Assembly: GCA_945827465.1 (NCBI GenBank)
Contig: CALZOH010000200.1
Coordinates: 1 to 5,604 of the forward strand
Reading direction: 5' to 3'
Length of the DNA: 5,604 nt
Source of the DNA: an uncultured Prevotellaceae bacterium
GTDB lineage: Bacteria > Bacteroidota > Bacteroidia > Bacteroidales > Bacteroidaceae
Notes under the pieces: model-generated
Seen by the model: only the letters and a program-made list of their open reading frames with translations
Databases searched by the model: none
What the model was told of the DNA's origin: nothing
Translations under genes and position numbers: made by a program
Shown: positions 1-5,604 of the stretch, one piece after another
How positions within the stretch are numbered: position 1 is the stretch's first letter
Layout of the letters: the number at the start of each line of letters is the position of its first letter

Positions 1-29
1 AAACGGTAACTTCCGGTCTCTATTAAACG

Positions 30-69
30 ACGGCCCTGCGAACCTATATCAGGTAGCAGGGCCGTTTTT
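30..69 (+). terminator. Rho-independent terminator of an upstream gene outside the window
   Basis: A perfect 9-bp G/C-rich stem (CGGCCCTGC at 31-39 with GCAGGGCCG at 56-64) is extended by an A-T pair (30/65). An inner 4-bp stem (ACCT 42-45 with AGGT 51-54) closes a 5-nt loop across a small internal bulge. The stem is followed at once by TTTTTC on the + strand. This is a strong intrinsic terminator for rightward transcription from a gene whose body lies left of position 1. On the minus strand the trailing T run is weak, so it is mainly unidirectional. It insulates the porin promoter from read-through. Confidence 0.9.
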
Positions 70-122
70 CATATGGATACGATAGGGTTTTACTATGATT
101 CCATTATGCGCCTCATCGTGTT

Positions 123-138
123 TACTCGTTTTTGAGTA
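123..138. promoter_or_regulatory. Inverted repeat upstream of the porin promoter, possible regulator site
   Basis: The two arms TACTC (123-127) and GAGTA (134-138) are exact inverted repeats separated by 6 nt. The repeat abuts the proposed -33 element, so its centre lies roughly 44 nt upstream of the expected transcription start, a position typical for an activator or for a repressor overlapping the polymerase site. The arms are short and the spacer is a T run, so chance is possible. It does not match a Fur box or a CRP/FNR consensus. Confidence 0.3.
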
Positions 139-169
139 TTGCATGCGGTGAACGGTATGGGTAATTTTG
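138..169 (+). promoter_or_regulatory. Bacteroidetes-type promoter for the porin-imelysin-di-heme cluster
   Basis: The -7 element TAATTTTG (162-169) is an exact match to the Bacteroidetes consensus TAnnTTTG. A weak -33 element ATTG (138-141) sits 20 nt upstream, within the usual spacing. Transcription is expected to begin at about 174-177, giving a leader of about 50 nt before the ATG at 225. It is the only promoter of this type I found ahead of the three close-set genes, so it probably drives all of them. Confidence 0.7.
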
Positions 170-186
170 CATCGTAAAAAGATGAA

Positions 187-211
187 GCCTGTAGCATCGA
201 TGCTTGAAGGC
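187..211. promoter_or_regulatory. Palindrome/hairpin in the 5' leader of the porin gene
   Basis: A perfect 12-bp palindrome, AGCATCGATGCT (193-204), is flanked by outer arms GCCT (187-190) and AGGC (208-211) that also pair, across a small internal loop. It lies between the expected transcription start (about 175) and the ATG at 225. As DNA it could be an operator for a dimeric repressor placed just downstream of the start; as RNA it could form a two-part stem with a UCGA loop that shields or exposes the translation start. Its function is unknown. Confidence 0.45.
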
Positions 212-224
212 GAAAACAACTTTT

Positions 225-1571
225 ATGACCATGAAAATGAAGAAACTTTTTAGATTTGTGTTATGTCGATGCTCTGTTGCTGTGGCTTTCGGCCTGATGG
301 GCCTGACGGCTGCGGCGCAGACTTCGGAAGTACCTGAGGAAACGGTTTCGACCGGAAATAATCTTACCGGCGGACGCCTCTCGGTGGGCGGTTACGGCGA
401 AGTGGCTTATTCGCGCAACTTCTACAGTGACAACCAATATCGCTACCGCAATCCCAACACCTATAAGAACGACCCGAGCAACGGACGCTTTGACATTCCC
501 CATGCCGTGATTTACATTAACTATGACTTTGGCAAGGGCTGGAAGTTGGGCTCGGAGATAGAGTTTGAACACACCGGCACGGGGTCGGCCATTGAGATAG
601 AGGACGACGAAGGCGGTGAATATGAACACGAGATAGAGAAAGGCGGTGAGGTGGAACTGGAACAATTCTGGTTACAGAAGACGTTTAACCCCAGTCTCAA
701 CCTGCGGCTGGGTCACATCGTAGTACCCGTGGGACTGAACAATGCCTATCACGAGCCGCTCAACTTCTTCACCGTGTATCGGCCCGAGGGCGAGAACACC
801 ATTCTGCCGAGCACGTGGCACGACACGGGTATGAGCCTGTGGGGCATAGCGGGCGACTTCCGTTATGAGGCCCAGCTGCTGGCCGGCCTCAACGCCCTGC
901 TCTTTACCCGCGACGGATGGATCAACAACGGTGCCGGTTCGGCCTATGAGTTCAAACCGGCCAACAAATACGGCATGGCCCTAAGAGTTGACAACTACAC
1001 CCTGCCCGGACTGCGCATCGGACTGAGCGGATACTTCGGACAGACGTTCCACAACACCTATCCCAACGAGATGGAGGGCGAGGGAAAGACTTATCATAAG
1101 GTGAAGGGCAACCTGTGGTTGGGTTCGATTGACTTCAGCTTTCGACGCTTCAACTGGATAGTACGAGGACAGGCCGACTACGGCTACCTGTCGGATACGC
1201 CCCTCATCAACAGCGCCAAGATTAACTCGCAGAAAAATTCGCCCTACAACAAAACCTACGTGGGCAAGAATGCCGTCTCGATAGGGATTGAGGCCGGTTA
1301 CGACGTGTTCTCACGCTTGGCCTATACACGCAACCGCGACCAGAAGCTTTACGTCTTCGGCCGTTACGAATACTACGACTCCTACCTTCAGGAACGCACG
1401 CAACCTGACTTCGGCTACACCAAGCGACAAGTGGTGACGACCGGCATCAACTACTTCCCCCTGCCACAAATTGTCATTAAGGGCAACTACTCAAACCGCA
1501 TTCTGAAGAGTCAGTACAACAACGAGCCCTCCATCAACATCGGCATTGCCTATCAGGGCTTCTTCCTTTAA
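225..1571 (+). CDS. Outer-membrane beta-barrel porin, phosphate-selective porin O/P-like
   Basis: This is a predicted outer-membrane channel protein of the OprO/OprP-like superfamily; the solute is not known. The start is placed at ATG 225 (448 aa) because the frame extends upstream only to a TTG at 204 that falls inside the leader palindrome; ATGs at 231 and 237 are also possible. A basic N-terminus (KMKKLFRF) and a hydrophobic stretch end in TAAAQ, a signal peptidase I site with cleavage before the Gln. The mature part has no cysteine and many alternating aromatic/polar strands with Gly and Tyr, typical of a barrel, and ends in QGFFL. The segment LGHIVVPVGLNNAYHEP, followed by YRPEGENTILPSTWHDTG, is the family's recognisable core. 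A very acidic segment (about residues 123-145 counted from ATG 225) precedes it. The imelysin gene begins 36 bp downstream, so the two are probably cotranscribed. The barrel class is quite sure; phosphate selectivity should not be assumed. Confidence 0.85.
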   Translation: MTMKMKKLFRFVLCRCSVAVAFGLMGLTAAAQTSEVPEETVSTGNNLTGGRLSVGGYGEVAYSRNFYSDNQYRYRNPNTYKNDPSNGRFDIPHAVIYINYDFGKGWKLGSEIEFEHTGTGSAIEIEDDEGGEYEHEIEKGGEVELEQFWLQKTFNPSLNLRLGHIVVPVGLNNAYHEPLNFFTVYRPEGENTILPSTWHDTGMSLWGIAGDFRYEAQLLAGLNALLFTRDGWINNGAGSAYEFKPANKYGMALRVDNYTLPGLRIGLSGYFGQTFHNTYPNEMEGEGKTYHKVKGNLWLGSIDFSFRRFNWIVRGQADYGYLSDTPLINSAKINSQKNSPYNKTYVGKNAVSIGIEAGYDVFSRLAYTRNRDQKLYVFGRYEYYDSYLQERTQPDFGYTKRQVVTTGINYFPLPQIVIKGNYSNRILKSQYNNEPSINIGIAYQGFFL

Positions 1572-1607
1572 TTCTCTATGACCAAATTCCTATTAACAAC
1601 TATTATC

Positions 1608-2933
1608 ATGAATACCATTTTGAAACGAGCAGGTCTCATCATGGCCTGCGCCCTACCCTTAGCGTTCTGCAGTTGCAGCAGCGACAACGACGAAAATCCC
1701 GCTGAGAGAATAGAGAAGCAGAACTCACAGATTCAACTCATCACTTCGCAATATCTCAACGAGGTGGTCTATCCTACTTACACATCGCTAGCTAACGAGT
1801 GCGACCGTCTCTACGCCCTCATCAGCGGACTGAAACAAAAATTGAAGAACGGCTCGACCGTAACACAGGCCGAAGTGGACGCCGTGTGTACCTCTTATCT
1901 GGAAGCACGCCGCTACTGGGAAGAGAGCGAAGCCTTCTTGTATGGAGCAGCAAGCGACTTTGAGATTGACCCGCACATCGACACCTGGCCGCTCGACGTG
2001 GCTACCCTGGCCAAAGACCTGAAGGATGAAGCCAAGATTGCTGCCCTCGACGCCGCCGAATCCAACGGCGAGGCCCGCCGTTATCTCACCAAGGAGAACC
2101 TGGGCTTCCATGGCATTGAGTTCATCTTCTTCCGCGACGGAAAGAACCGCAGCGCCGCCATCTTCAACAACGATGAGGTGGAAAGTTTTGAGAATTACTT
2201 CACAGGACTGGACGTAAGCGGACAGGAAGAAGTAATCTTTGCCGCCGCCGTGGCTTGCGACCTGCGCGACAAGTGTTATCAGTTAGAAGTGGCCTGGTTA
2301 GGTTCAAAGGCCGCAGCCGATCACGTGGCTCGCGTGACTGAATGCGCCCAGAAGTTCGACGACTACGGCATCACCGTGAGCAAGAACGGACTGAGCTACG
2401 GTGCCGACATGCTGGCCGCCACCACTACGCAGAGCACACTCAACTCGTGGAAGAAGGTGCTGGAAACCATCTTGGTGTCGGGTTGCTCCAACATCTGCGC
2501 CGAGGTGTCGGACCAGAAGATGGGACAGGCCTACCGCTGCGCCACCGGCAACAAGGAATATCATGAGGACGAAGAAACCGGCGAACTGGTGGCCGATGAC
2601 CCGAACTACATTGAGTCGCCCTACAGCTACAACTCCTACACCGACTTCCACGGCAACATCGTGAGCATTCGCAATAGCATCTATGGCAACCTCAGCGGCA
2701 GCACCTATAACGCTAACTCCATCATGGCCTACCTGATGATATACAATGCCGAAATGGCACGCATCCTCGATGCCGACATCAACGCTGCCCTGGCCGCCCT
2801 CGTGAAGTGTCAGCAAAGCGGACAGTCGTTCAGACAAAACCCGGGTGCCGCCTGCGTCAAGGAGGCCATGGACGTCATCACCGCCCTCGACAATTATCTG
2901 AATCAGGTATCAGGCTGGATTCTGAGCAATTAA
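1608..2933 (+). CDS. Imelysin-family (M75-like) lipoprotein, probable iron-uptake component
   Basis: Start ATG 1608 (441 aa) gives a clean lipoprotein signal, MNTILKRAG plus a hydrophobic core ending FCSC; the in-frame ATG at 1578 would add ten mostly hydrophobic residues. Lipidation is likely at the second Cys (residue 23 from ATG 1608), followed by SSDNDEN, an acidic stretch like the Bacteroidetes surface-export signal. Numbered from ATG 1608, the imelysin hallmarks are IDTWPLD (124-130) and G-F-H-G-I-E (166-171), matching GxHxxE. A later segment, SPYSYNSYTDFHGN (338-351), resembles the second conserved region. Length and helical character fit the family, whose known members fold as two helical bundles. 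Relatives (IrpA, IcmP, the M75 domain of EfeO) are tied to iron acquisition; despite the peptidase name there is no HExxH, so protease activity is doubtful. The mature chain after the lipidated Cys has ten further cysteines, an unusual number. It is followed after 19 bp by the di-heme gene. Confidence 0.9.
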   Translation: MNTILKRAGLIMACALPLAFCSCSSDNDENPAERIEKQNSQIQLITSQYLNEVVYPTYTSLANECDRLYALISGLKQKLKNGSTVTQAEVDAVCTSYLEARRYWEESEAFLYGAASDFEIDPHIDTWPLDVATLAKDLKDEAKIAALDAAESNGEARRYLTKENLGFHGIEFIFFRDGKNRSAAIFNNDEVESFENYFTGLDVSGQEEVIFAAAVACDLRDKCYQLEVAWLGSKAAADHVARVTECAQKFDDYGITVSKNGLSYGADMLAATTTQSTLNSWKKVLETILVSGCSNICAEVSDQKMGQAYRCATGNKEYHEDEETGELVADDPNYIESPYSYNSYTDFHGNIVSIRNSIYGNLSGSTYNANSIMAYLMIYNAEMARILDADINAALAALVKCQQSGQSFRQNPGAACVKEAMDVITALDNYLNQVSGWILSN

Positions 2934-2952
2934 CACATTCATCCCCCCTCTT

Positions 2953-4638
2953 ATGAAATTACAACAATTATTCCCCTTCCTGTTACTTGCAGTCGGCACG
3001 CTCACTGCCTGCAACGATGACGACAATACGGAAGGCATCATTTCCACCATCGGTGAAGACGACTATCAATATGTAGGCCGACAAGTGGGCAACTTCCTGG
3101 CTGAAGAATGGTATCCCGGCGGCAAGTTGGGTACTACGATCAACACCACCGCCAGTTGTTACGAAGACGAGACACCGGCCATTGAGGAAGCCGGACTGCT
3201 CAACGCCTTCAAGATGGGAGAAATGCTCTTTGAGCACGACTTTACCGAAACGAGCACGGCGTCGTTTGGCGGTCTGGGCCCGGCCTACGTACGCACTTCG
3301 TGCATTGACTGCCACCCCGGTTATGGTCACGGCAAACGCGTAATGAGCTATAACGCCGACTTCCGCGGCAACGGTTACCTGCTGGTGGTCTATCATCCAA
3401 CCGACGGCCTCAACAGCGATGACGGTCCCTACATCACGGAAGTGACCGGCATGCCCCAGACACGCGCCACGGCTCCTTTCCTGCCGCCTGTCGACGAGAA
3501 AGGAATCCATCTTACCTGGAAAAACATCACAGCCATGGAGAGTGGACTGCCGATGACCTTCCCCGACGGCGAGGCTTACGAGCTCATCTATCCGGAGCTC
3601 AGCATCAGCATCGACGCCTTCAACACGAGTCCGAAGCCCAGCAACATTGCCTTCCGCCTGGAGTCGACCATCGGACTTTACGGTACCGGACTGTTAGACG
3701 CCATTCCCGATGATTCGCTGAAAGCACAATATGCCCGCGAGGCGGCCTACGTGGAACTGAATCCCTCCATGTGGAACAAAGAAGCCAATGACTGGGCTAC
3801 TTCGGCCTGGTACACCCTGGCCGACGGCACGAAGAAAATCAAGCGCTTCACTTATGCCCTCACCCGTGCCTCGCTGCAAGACGGTGCCGGAGCCAATGCC
3901 ATCTGGAACATTCCCAACGTAAGCCGCAGCGACCGTCCCTACCTCTACACGACGGCAGCCTGGGCACAGGCCATGTCGGAAAACCCGGACGTGATTGCCA
4001 AGATCAAGGCCAATCCGAACTCGCCCTATTACCACGACGGTACCGATGCCGGCATTGCCGAAGCCGTGAGAACCCTGCTCGCCCCCACTACCCATCAGTT
4101 CAACAATTCCTACCACAACTTCAAACCGGAGATGAGCGACAGCCTCTTCTGGCAATACATGGTATGGCACCGCGGTCTGGCCGTACCCCGTGCCCGCGAC
4201 CTCAACGATGCAGTCGTACAGAGGGGCAAACAGATGTTCAACGAAATCGGTTGTGCCACCTGTCACCGGCCAAAGTGGATAACCGGCAATGACCAGTACT
4301 GGGCTCCCGACATGATCAAGGCCAACCACCGACCGCTGCCGCAATATCCCAACCAGGTGATCTATCCCTACACCGACATGGTGCAGCACCGCCTGTACAT
4401 GAAGAACGGCATCCACGGTTCATGGTGCCGCACCACCCCGCTTTGGGGCCGCGGACTTTCGCAGGCCAATACCGGAGCCGACGACCGTTTGCACGACTGC
4501 CGCGCCCGCAACGAGATTGAGGCCATCATGTGGCATGGTTACAGTCGCAAGAGCGAGGCCTTCACCTCTACCGAGCGTTTCTACCACCTGACCAAGGAGG
4601 ACCGCGACGCCATCGTGAAATTCATCCGATCGATTTAA
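2953..4638 (+). CDS. Di-heme c-type oxidoreductase lipoprotein (DUF1111/COG3488, DHOR)
   Basis: This 561-aa envelope redox protein is predicted to carry two covalently bound hemes c. A signal peptide (MKLQQLFPFLLLAVG) ends in a canonical lipobox LTAC, lipidated Cys20, followed by NDDDNTE, again an acidic surface-export-like stretch. Heme sites are CIDCH (117-121, in the N-terminal half) and CATCH (434-438, in the C-terminal cytochrome-like domain). The C-terminal signature RTTPLWGRGL (493-502), then RLHDCRARNEIEAIMWHG (512-529) and a closing helix KEDRDAIVKFIRSI, marks the di-heme oxidoreductase family, once annotated as thiol oxidoreductase. Its true reaction is unproven. Members are often encoded beside imelysins, as here. 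In the family I expect HDGRA; this protein has HDCRA (Cys516), with another free Cys492 nearby. No terminator is evident after the stop, so some read-through into the biogenesis gene is possible. Family call is firm; reaction and partner are not. Confidence 0.92.
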   Translation: MKLQQLFPFLLLAVGTLTACNDDDNTEGIISTIGEDDYQYVGRQVGNFLAEEWYPGGKLGTTINTTASCYEDETPAIEEAGLLNAFKMGEMLFEHDFTETSTASFGGLGPAYVRTSCIDCHPGYGHGKRVMSYNADFRGNGYLLVVYHPTDGLNSDDGPYITEVTGMPQTRATAPFLPPVDEKGIHLTWKNITAMESGLPMTFPDGEAYELIYPELSISIDAFNTSPKPSNIAFRLESTIGLYGTGLLDAIPDDSLKAQYAREAAYVELNPSMWNKEANDWATSAWYTLADGTKKIKRFTYALTRASLQDGAGANAIWNIPNVSRSDRPYLYTTAAWAQAMSENPDVIAKIKANPNSPYYHDGTDAGIAEAVRTLLAPTTHQFNNSYHNFKPEMSDSLFWQYMVWHRGLAVPRARDLNDAVVQRGKQMFNEIGCATCHRPKWITGNDQYWAPDMIKANHRPLPQYPNQVIYPYTDMVQHRLYMKNGIHGSWCRTTPLWGRGLSQANTGADDRLHDCRARNEIEAIMWHGYSRKSEAFTSTERFYHLTKEDRDAIVKFIRSI

Positions 4639-4657
4639 GAAATCTTTCATACGCTAA

Positions 4658-4687
4658 ATTGACTTTGTACTGAATTTTGTAAATTTG
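4658..4687 (+). promoter_or_regulatory. Bacteroidetes-type promoter for the cytochrome c biogenesis gene
   Basis: TAAATTTG (4680-4687) matches the TAnnTTTG -7 consensus exactly. ATTG (4658-4661) lies 18 nt upstream as a -33 candidate, slightly short of the usual 19-21 nt. Transcription would start near 4692-4695, leaving a leader of about 40 nt before ATG 4733. The surrounding gap is much richer in A/T than the flanking genes. This suggests the biogenesis gene has its own promoter besides any read-through from the di-heme gene. Confidence 0.6.
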
Positions 4688-4696
4688 GCACAAATT
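4682..4696. promoter_or_regulatory. 15-bp inverted repeat overlapping the -7 element
   Basis: AATTTG (4682-4687) and CAAATT (4691-4696) are exact inverted repeats around a 3-nt centre (GCA). One arm is the TTTG part of the -7 element and the other covers the expected transcription start, which is where a repressor would block initiation. In A/T-rich DNA a 6-bp arm can arise by chance, so this is only a candidate operator. Confidence 0.3.
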
Positions 4697-4732
4697 CTTT
4701 TTGAACATACACCCATATCCATCCGAACTTTC

Positions 4733-5604
4733 ATGAAACATCTTCTCTCGGTCACCTACCTGTTGCTGCTCCTTGCCATGGCCGCTGCCACGCTGCTGCC
4801 GGTCACGGGCGTGAGCAGCGCAAATGCGGTGTATGGTTCGCCCTGGTTTGTTGCCCTGTGGGGTGTGCTGGCTCTGACAGCCCTTGCGGTAACAGTTCAA
4901 GGCAGATGGCGCGGCCGCAGCCTGAGCTGGTGGGGCGTCCATTCCGCCCTGTTGCTCATACTGGGCGGTGCACTGATCACCCGCCTCACGGCCACACGCG
5001 GACAACTGCACCTGCGTCAGGGTATTTGGACCGAAGCCTTCCTGTTGGAACCCAAGTCCGACCGCGAGCCGCCCGCCATGCTTCCGCTGCCCTTCAGGGT
5101 CAGACTCGACAGTTTTCGCATCGACTATCATCCCGGCACGCGTGCACCGCAGGACTATGTGAGTCATCTCTCGGTGGCCGTTGGTGGCGACACGCTGCAA
5201 CAGACGGTTTCGATGAACAGCATTCTGACGCTGCAGCAAATCCGCTTCTACCAAACGTCGTATGACGACGACGGCCGGGGCACCCTGCTCACCCTCAACC
5301 GCGACGCATGGGGCATCGGCCTCACCTACGCCGGCTACCTACTGCTCTTCGCCTCGCTCATCGGCCTGCTCCTTGACCCCCGCGGCCACTACCGCCACCT
5401 GTTGCGCCATCCGTTGCTGCGCAAGGGCGTGATGATCATCGCCCTCATGGGAACAGCCGCCAACACCCAGGCCGCCACCCTGCCCGACAGTACGATGAGG
5501 CAGTGGGAAGGACTGCTCATCAACCACAACGACCGCATCTGCCCCTTCCCCACCTATGCCTTGGAAGTGACCCGCAAGCTGTGCGGAAGCAGCACCTACC
5601 ACGG
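4733..5604 (+). CDS. ccsBA: System II cytochrome c biogenesis protein, ResB/CcsB N-terminal part (likely ResB-CcsA fusion), 3' partial
   Basis: The frame from ATG 4733 is open for 290 codons to the right edge with no stop, so the gene is cut by the window. System II proteins carry heme across the inner membrane and attach it to CxxCH motifs of apocytochromes. Hydrophobic segments at about residues 4-23, 37-55, 67-83 and 193-214 are membrane spans; 232-248 is a weaker hydrophobic stretch ending TQAAT. The region between spans 3 and 4 (about 84-192) is the small ResB-type external domain, with the motifs LPLPFRVRLDSFRIDYHPGT and IRFYQTSYDDDG. His70 in WWGVHSALL lies in the third span, where the first membrane heme-ligand His of CcsBA proteins is found. 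The tail NHNDRICPFPTYALEVTRKL resembles the linker leading to the CcsA half in Bacteroidetes fusions, but the WWD domain lies beyond the window. It sits 94 bp after the di-heme gene, its likely client. Family sure; fusion status inferred. Confidence 0.88.
   Translation, partial: MKHLLSVTYLLLLLAMAAATLLPVTGVSSANAVYGSPWFVALWGVLALTALAVTVQGRWRGRSLSWWGVHSALLLILGGALITRLTATRGQLHLRQGIWTEAFLLEPKSDREPPAMLPLPFRVRLDSFRIDYHPGTRAPQDYVSHLSVAVGGDTLQQTVSMNSILTLQQIRFYQTSYDDDGRGTLLTLNRDAWGIGLTYAGYLLLFASLIGLLLDPRGHYRHLLRHPLLRKGVMIIALMGTAANTQAATLPDSTMRQWEGLLINHNDRICPFPTYALEVTRKLCGSSTYH

Noticed and set aside
1..29. Possible 3' end of an upstream coding gene
   Set aside because: Stops occur (TAA at 7-9 and TAA at 24-26 in different frames), but the stretch is too short to identify a frame or product.
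91..120. Possible Fur box around TATGATTCCATTATG
   Set aside because: Only a loose partial match to the Fur consensus with no good second half, so iron control by Fur cannot be claimed from it.
204..224. TTG at 204 as the porin start, adding seven residues
   Set aside because: It lies inside the leader palindrome and is a rare start codon; the ATGs at 225, 231 and 237 give a normal signal peptide.
1578..1607. ATG at 1578 as the imelysin start
   Set aside because: Possible, but it adds a hydrophobic stretch before the basic n-region; ATG 1608 gives a standard lipoprotein signal after an A/T-rich leader.
2304..2837. Minus-strand open frame (177 codons) opposite the imelysin gene
   Set aside because: A Val/Gly/His-rich shadow of a well-supported gene, without a domain or start signal.
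3694..4416. Long minus-strand open frame (240 codons) opposite the di-heme gene
   Set aside because: It mirrors the codon pattern of a gene with clear heme motifs, has no recognisable domain and no promoter; it is a shadow.
4639..4732. Terminator between the di-heme gene and the biogenesis gene
   Set aside because: No G/C-rich stem followed by a T run is present; the T run near 4698-4702 follows only a weak A/T-rich repeat that overlaps the promoter.
4622..5254. Minus-strand open frame covering the start of the biogenesis gene and its promoter
   Set aside because: The + strand frame from 4733 encodes clear ResB motifs and membrane spans; the antisense translation is low-complexity and unrecognised.
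4858..5265. Plus-strand open frame of 135 codons within the biogenesis gene
   Set aside because: It is out of frame with the ResB reading, rich in Arg/His/Pro as expected of a shifted frame of G/C-rich DNA.
1..5604. Mobile elements, CRISPR repeats, tRNA or rRNA genes
   Set aside because: No transposase or integrase, no regularly spaced repeats, no tRNA-like cloverleaf and no rRNA sequence were seen on either strand.

Overview
The window comes from a Bacteroidales bacterium (Bacteroides/Prevotella-like; the genus cannot be fixed from sequence alone). The evidence is two promoters of the Bacteroidetes type (TAnnTTTG -7 element, weak -33 element), start codons preceded by A/T-rich leaders instead of Shine-Dalgarno sites, lipoproteins whose lipidated cysteine is followed by Asp/Glu-rich residues, and a ResB-type cytochrome c biogenesis protein of the Bacteroidetes kind. 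All real genes lie on the + strand.

Layout: positions 30-69 hold a strong intrinsic terminator for an unseen gene to the left. Positions 71-224 are a regulatory leader with a promoter at 138-169, an inverted repeat just upstream of it, and a perfect 12-bp palindrome inside a larger imperfect hairpin between promoter and start codon. A tight three-gene cluster follows: a phosphate-selective-porin-like (OprO/OprP superfamily) outer-membrane beta-barrel (225-1571), an imelysin-family lipoprotein with the GxHxxE and IDTWPLD motifs (1608-2933), and a di-heme c-type oxidoreductase lipoprotein of the DUF1111/COG3488 family with two CxxCH sites (2953-4638). After a 94-bp gap containing its own promoter (4658-4687) comes the N-terminal 290 codons of a ResB/CcsB-type (probably ResB-CcsA fusion) System II cytochrome c synthase, which runs off the right edge at 5604.

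How they may work together: imelysins are linked to iron uptake (IrpA, IcmP, and the M75 domain of EfeO), and the family partner encoded beside them is often a heme redox protein. Here the barrel, the imelysin and the di-heme protein look like an outer-membrane module for iron or another metal/redox substrate. Both lipoproteins carry acidic stretches after the lipid cysteine that resemble the Bacteroidetes surface-export signal, so they may act on the cell surface. The adjacent CcsB(A) protein would attach the two hemes of the di-heme protein. Substrate, localisation and electron partner are inference; the gene families themselves are well supported by motifs.
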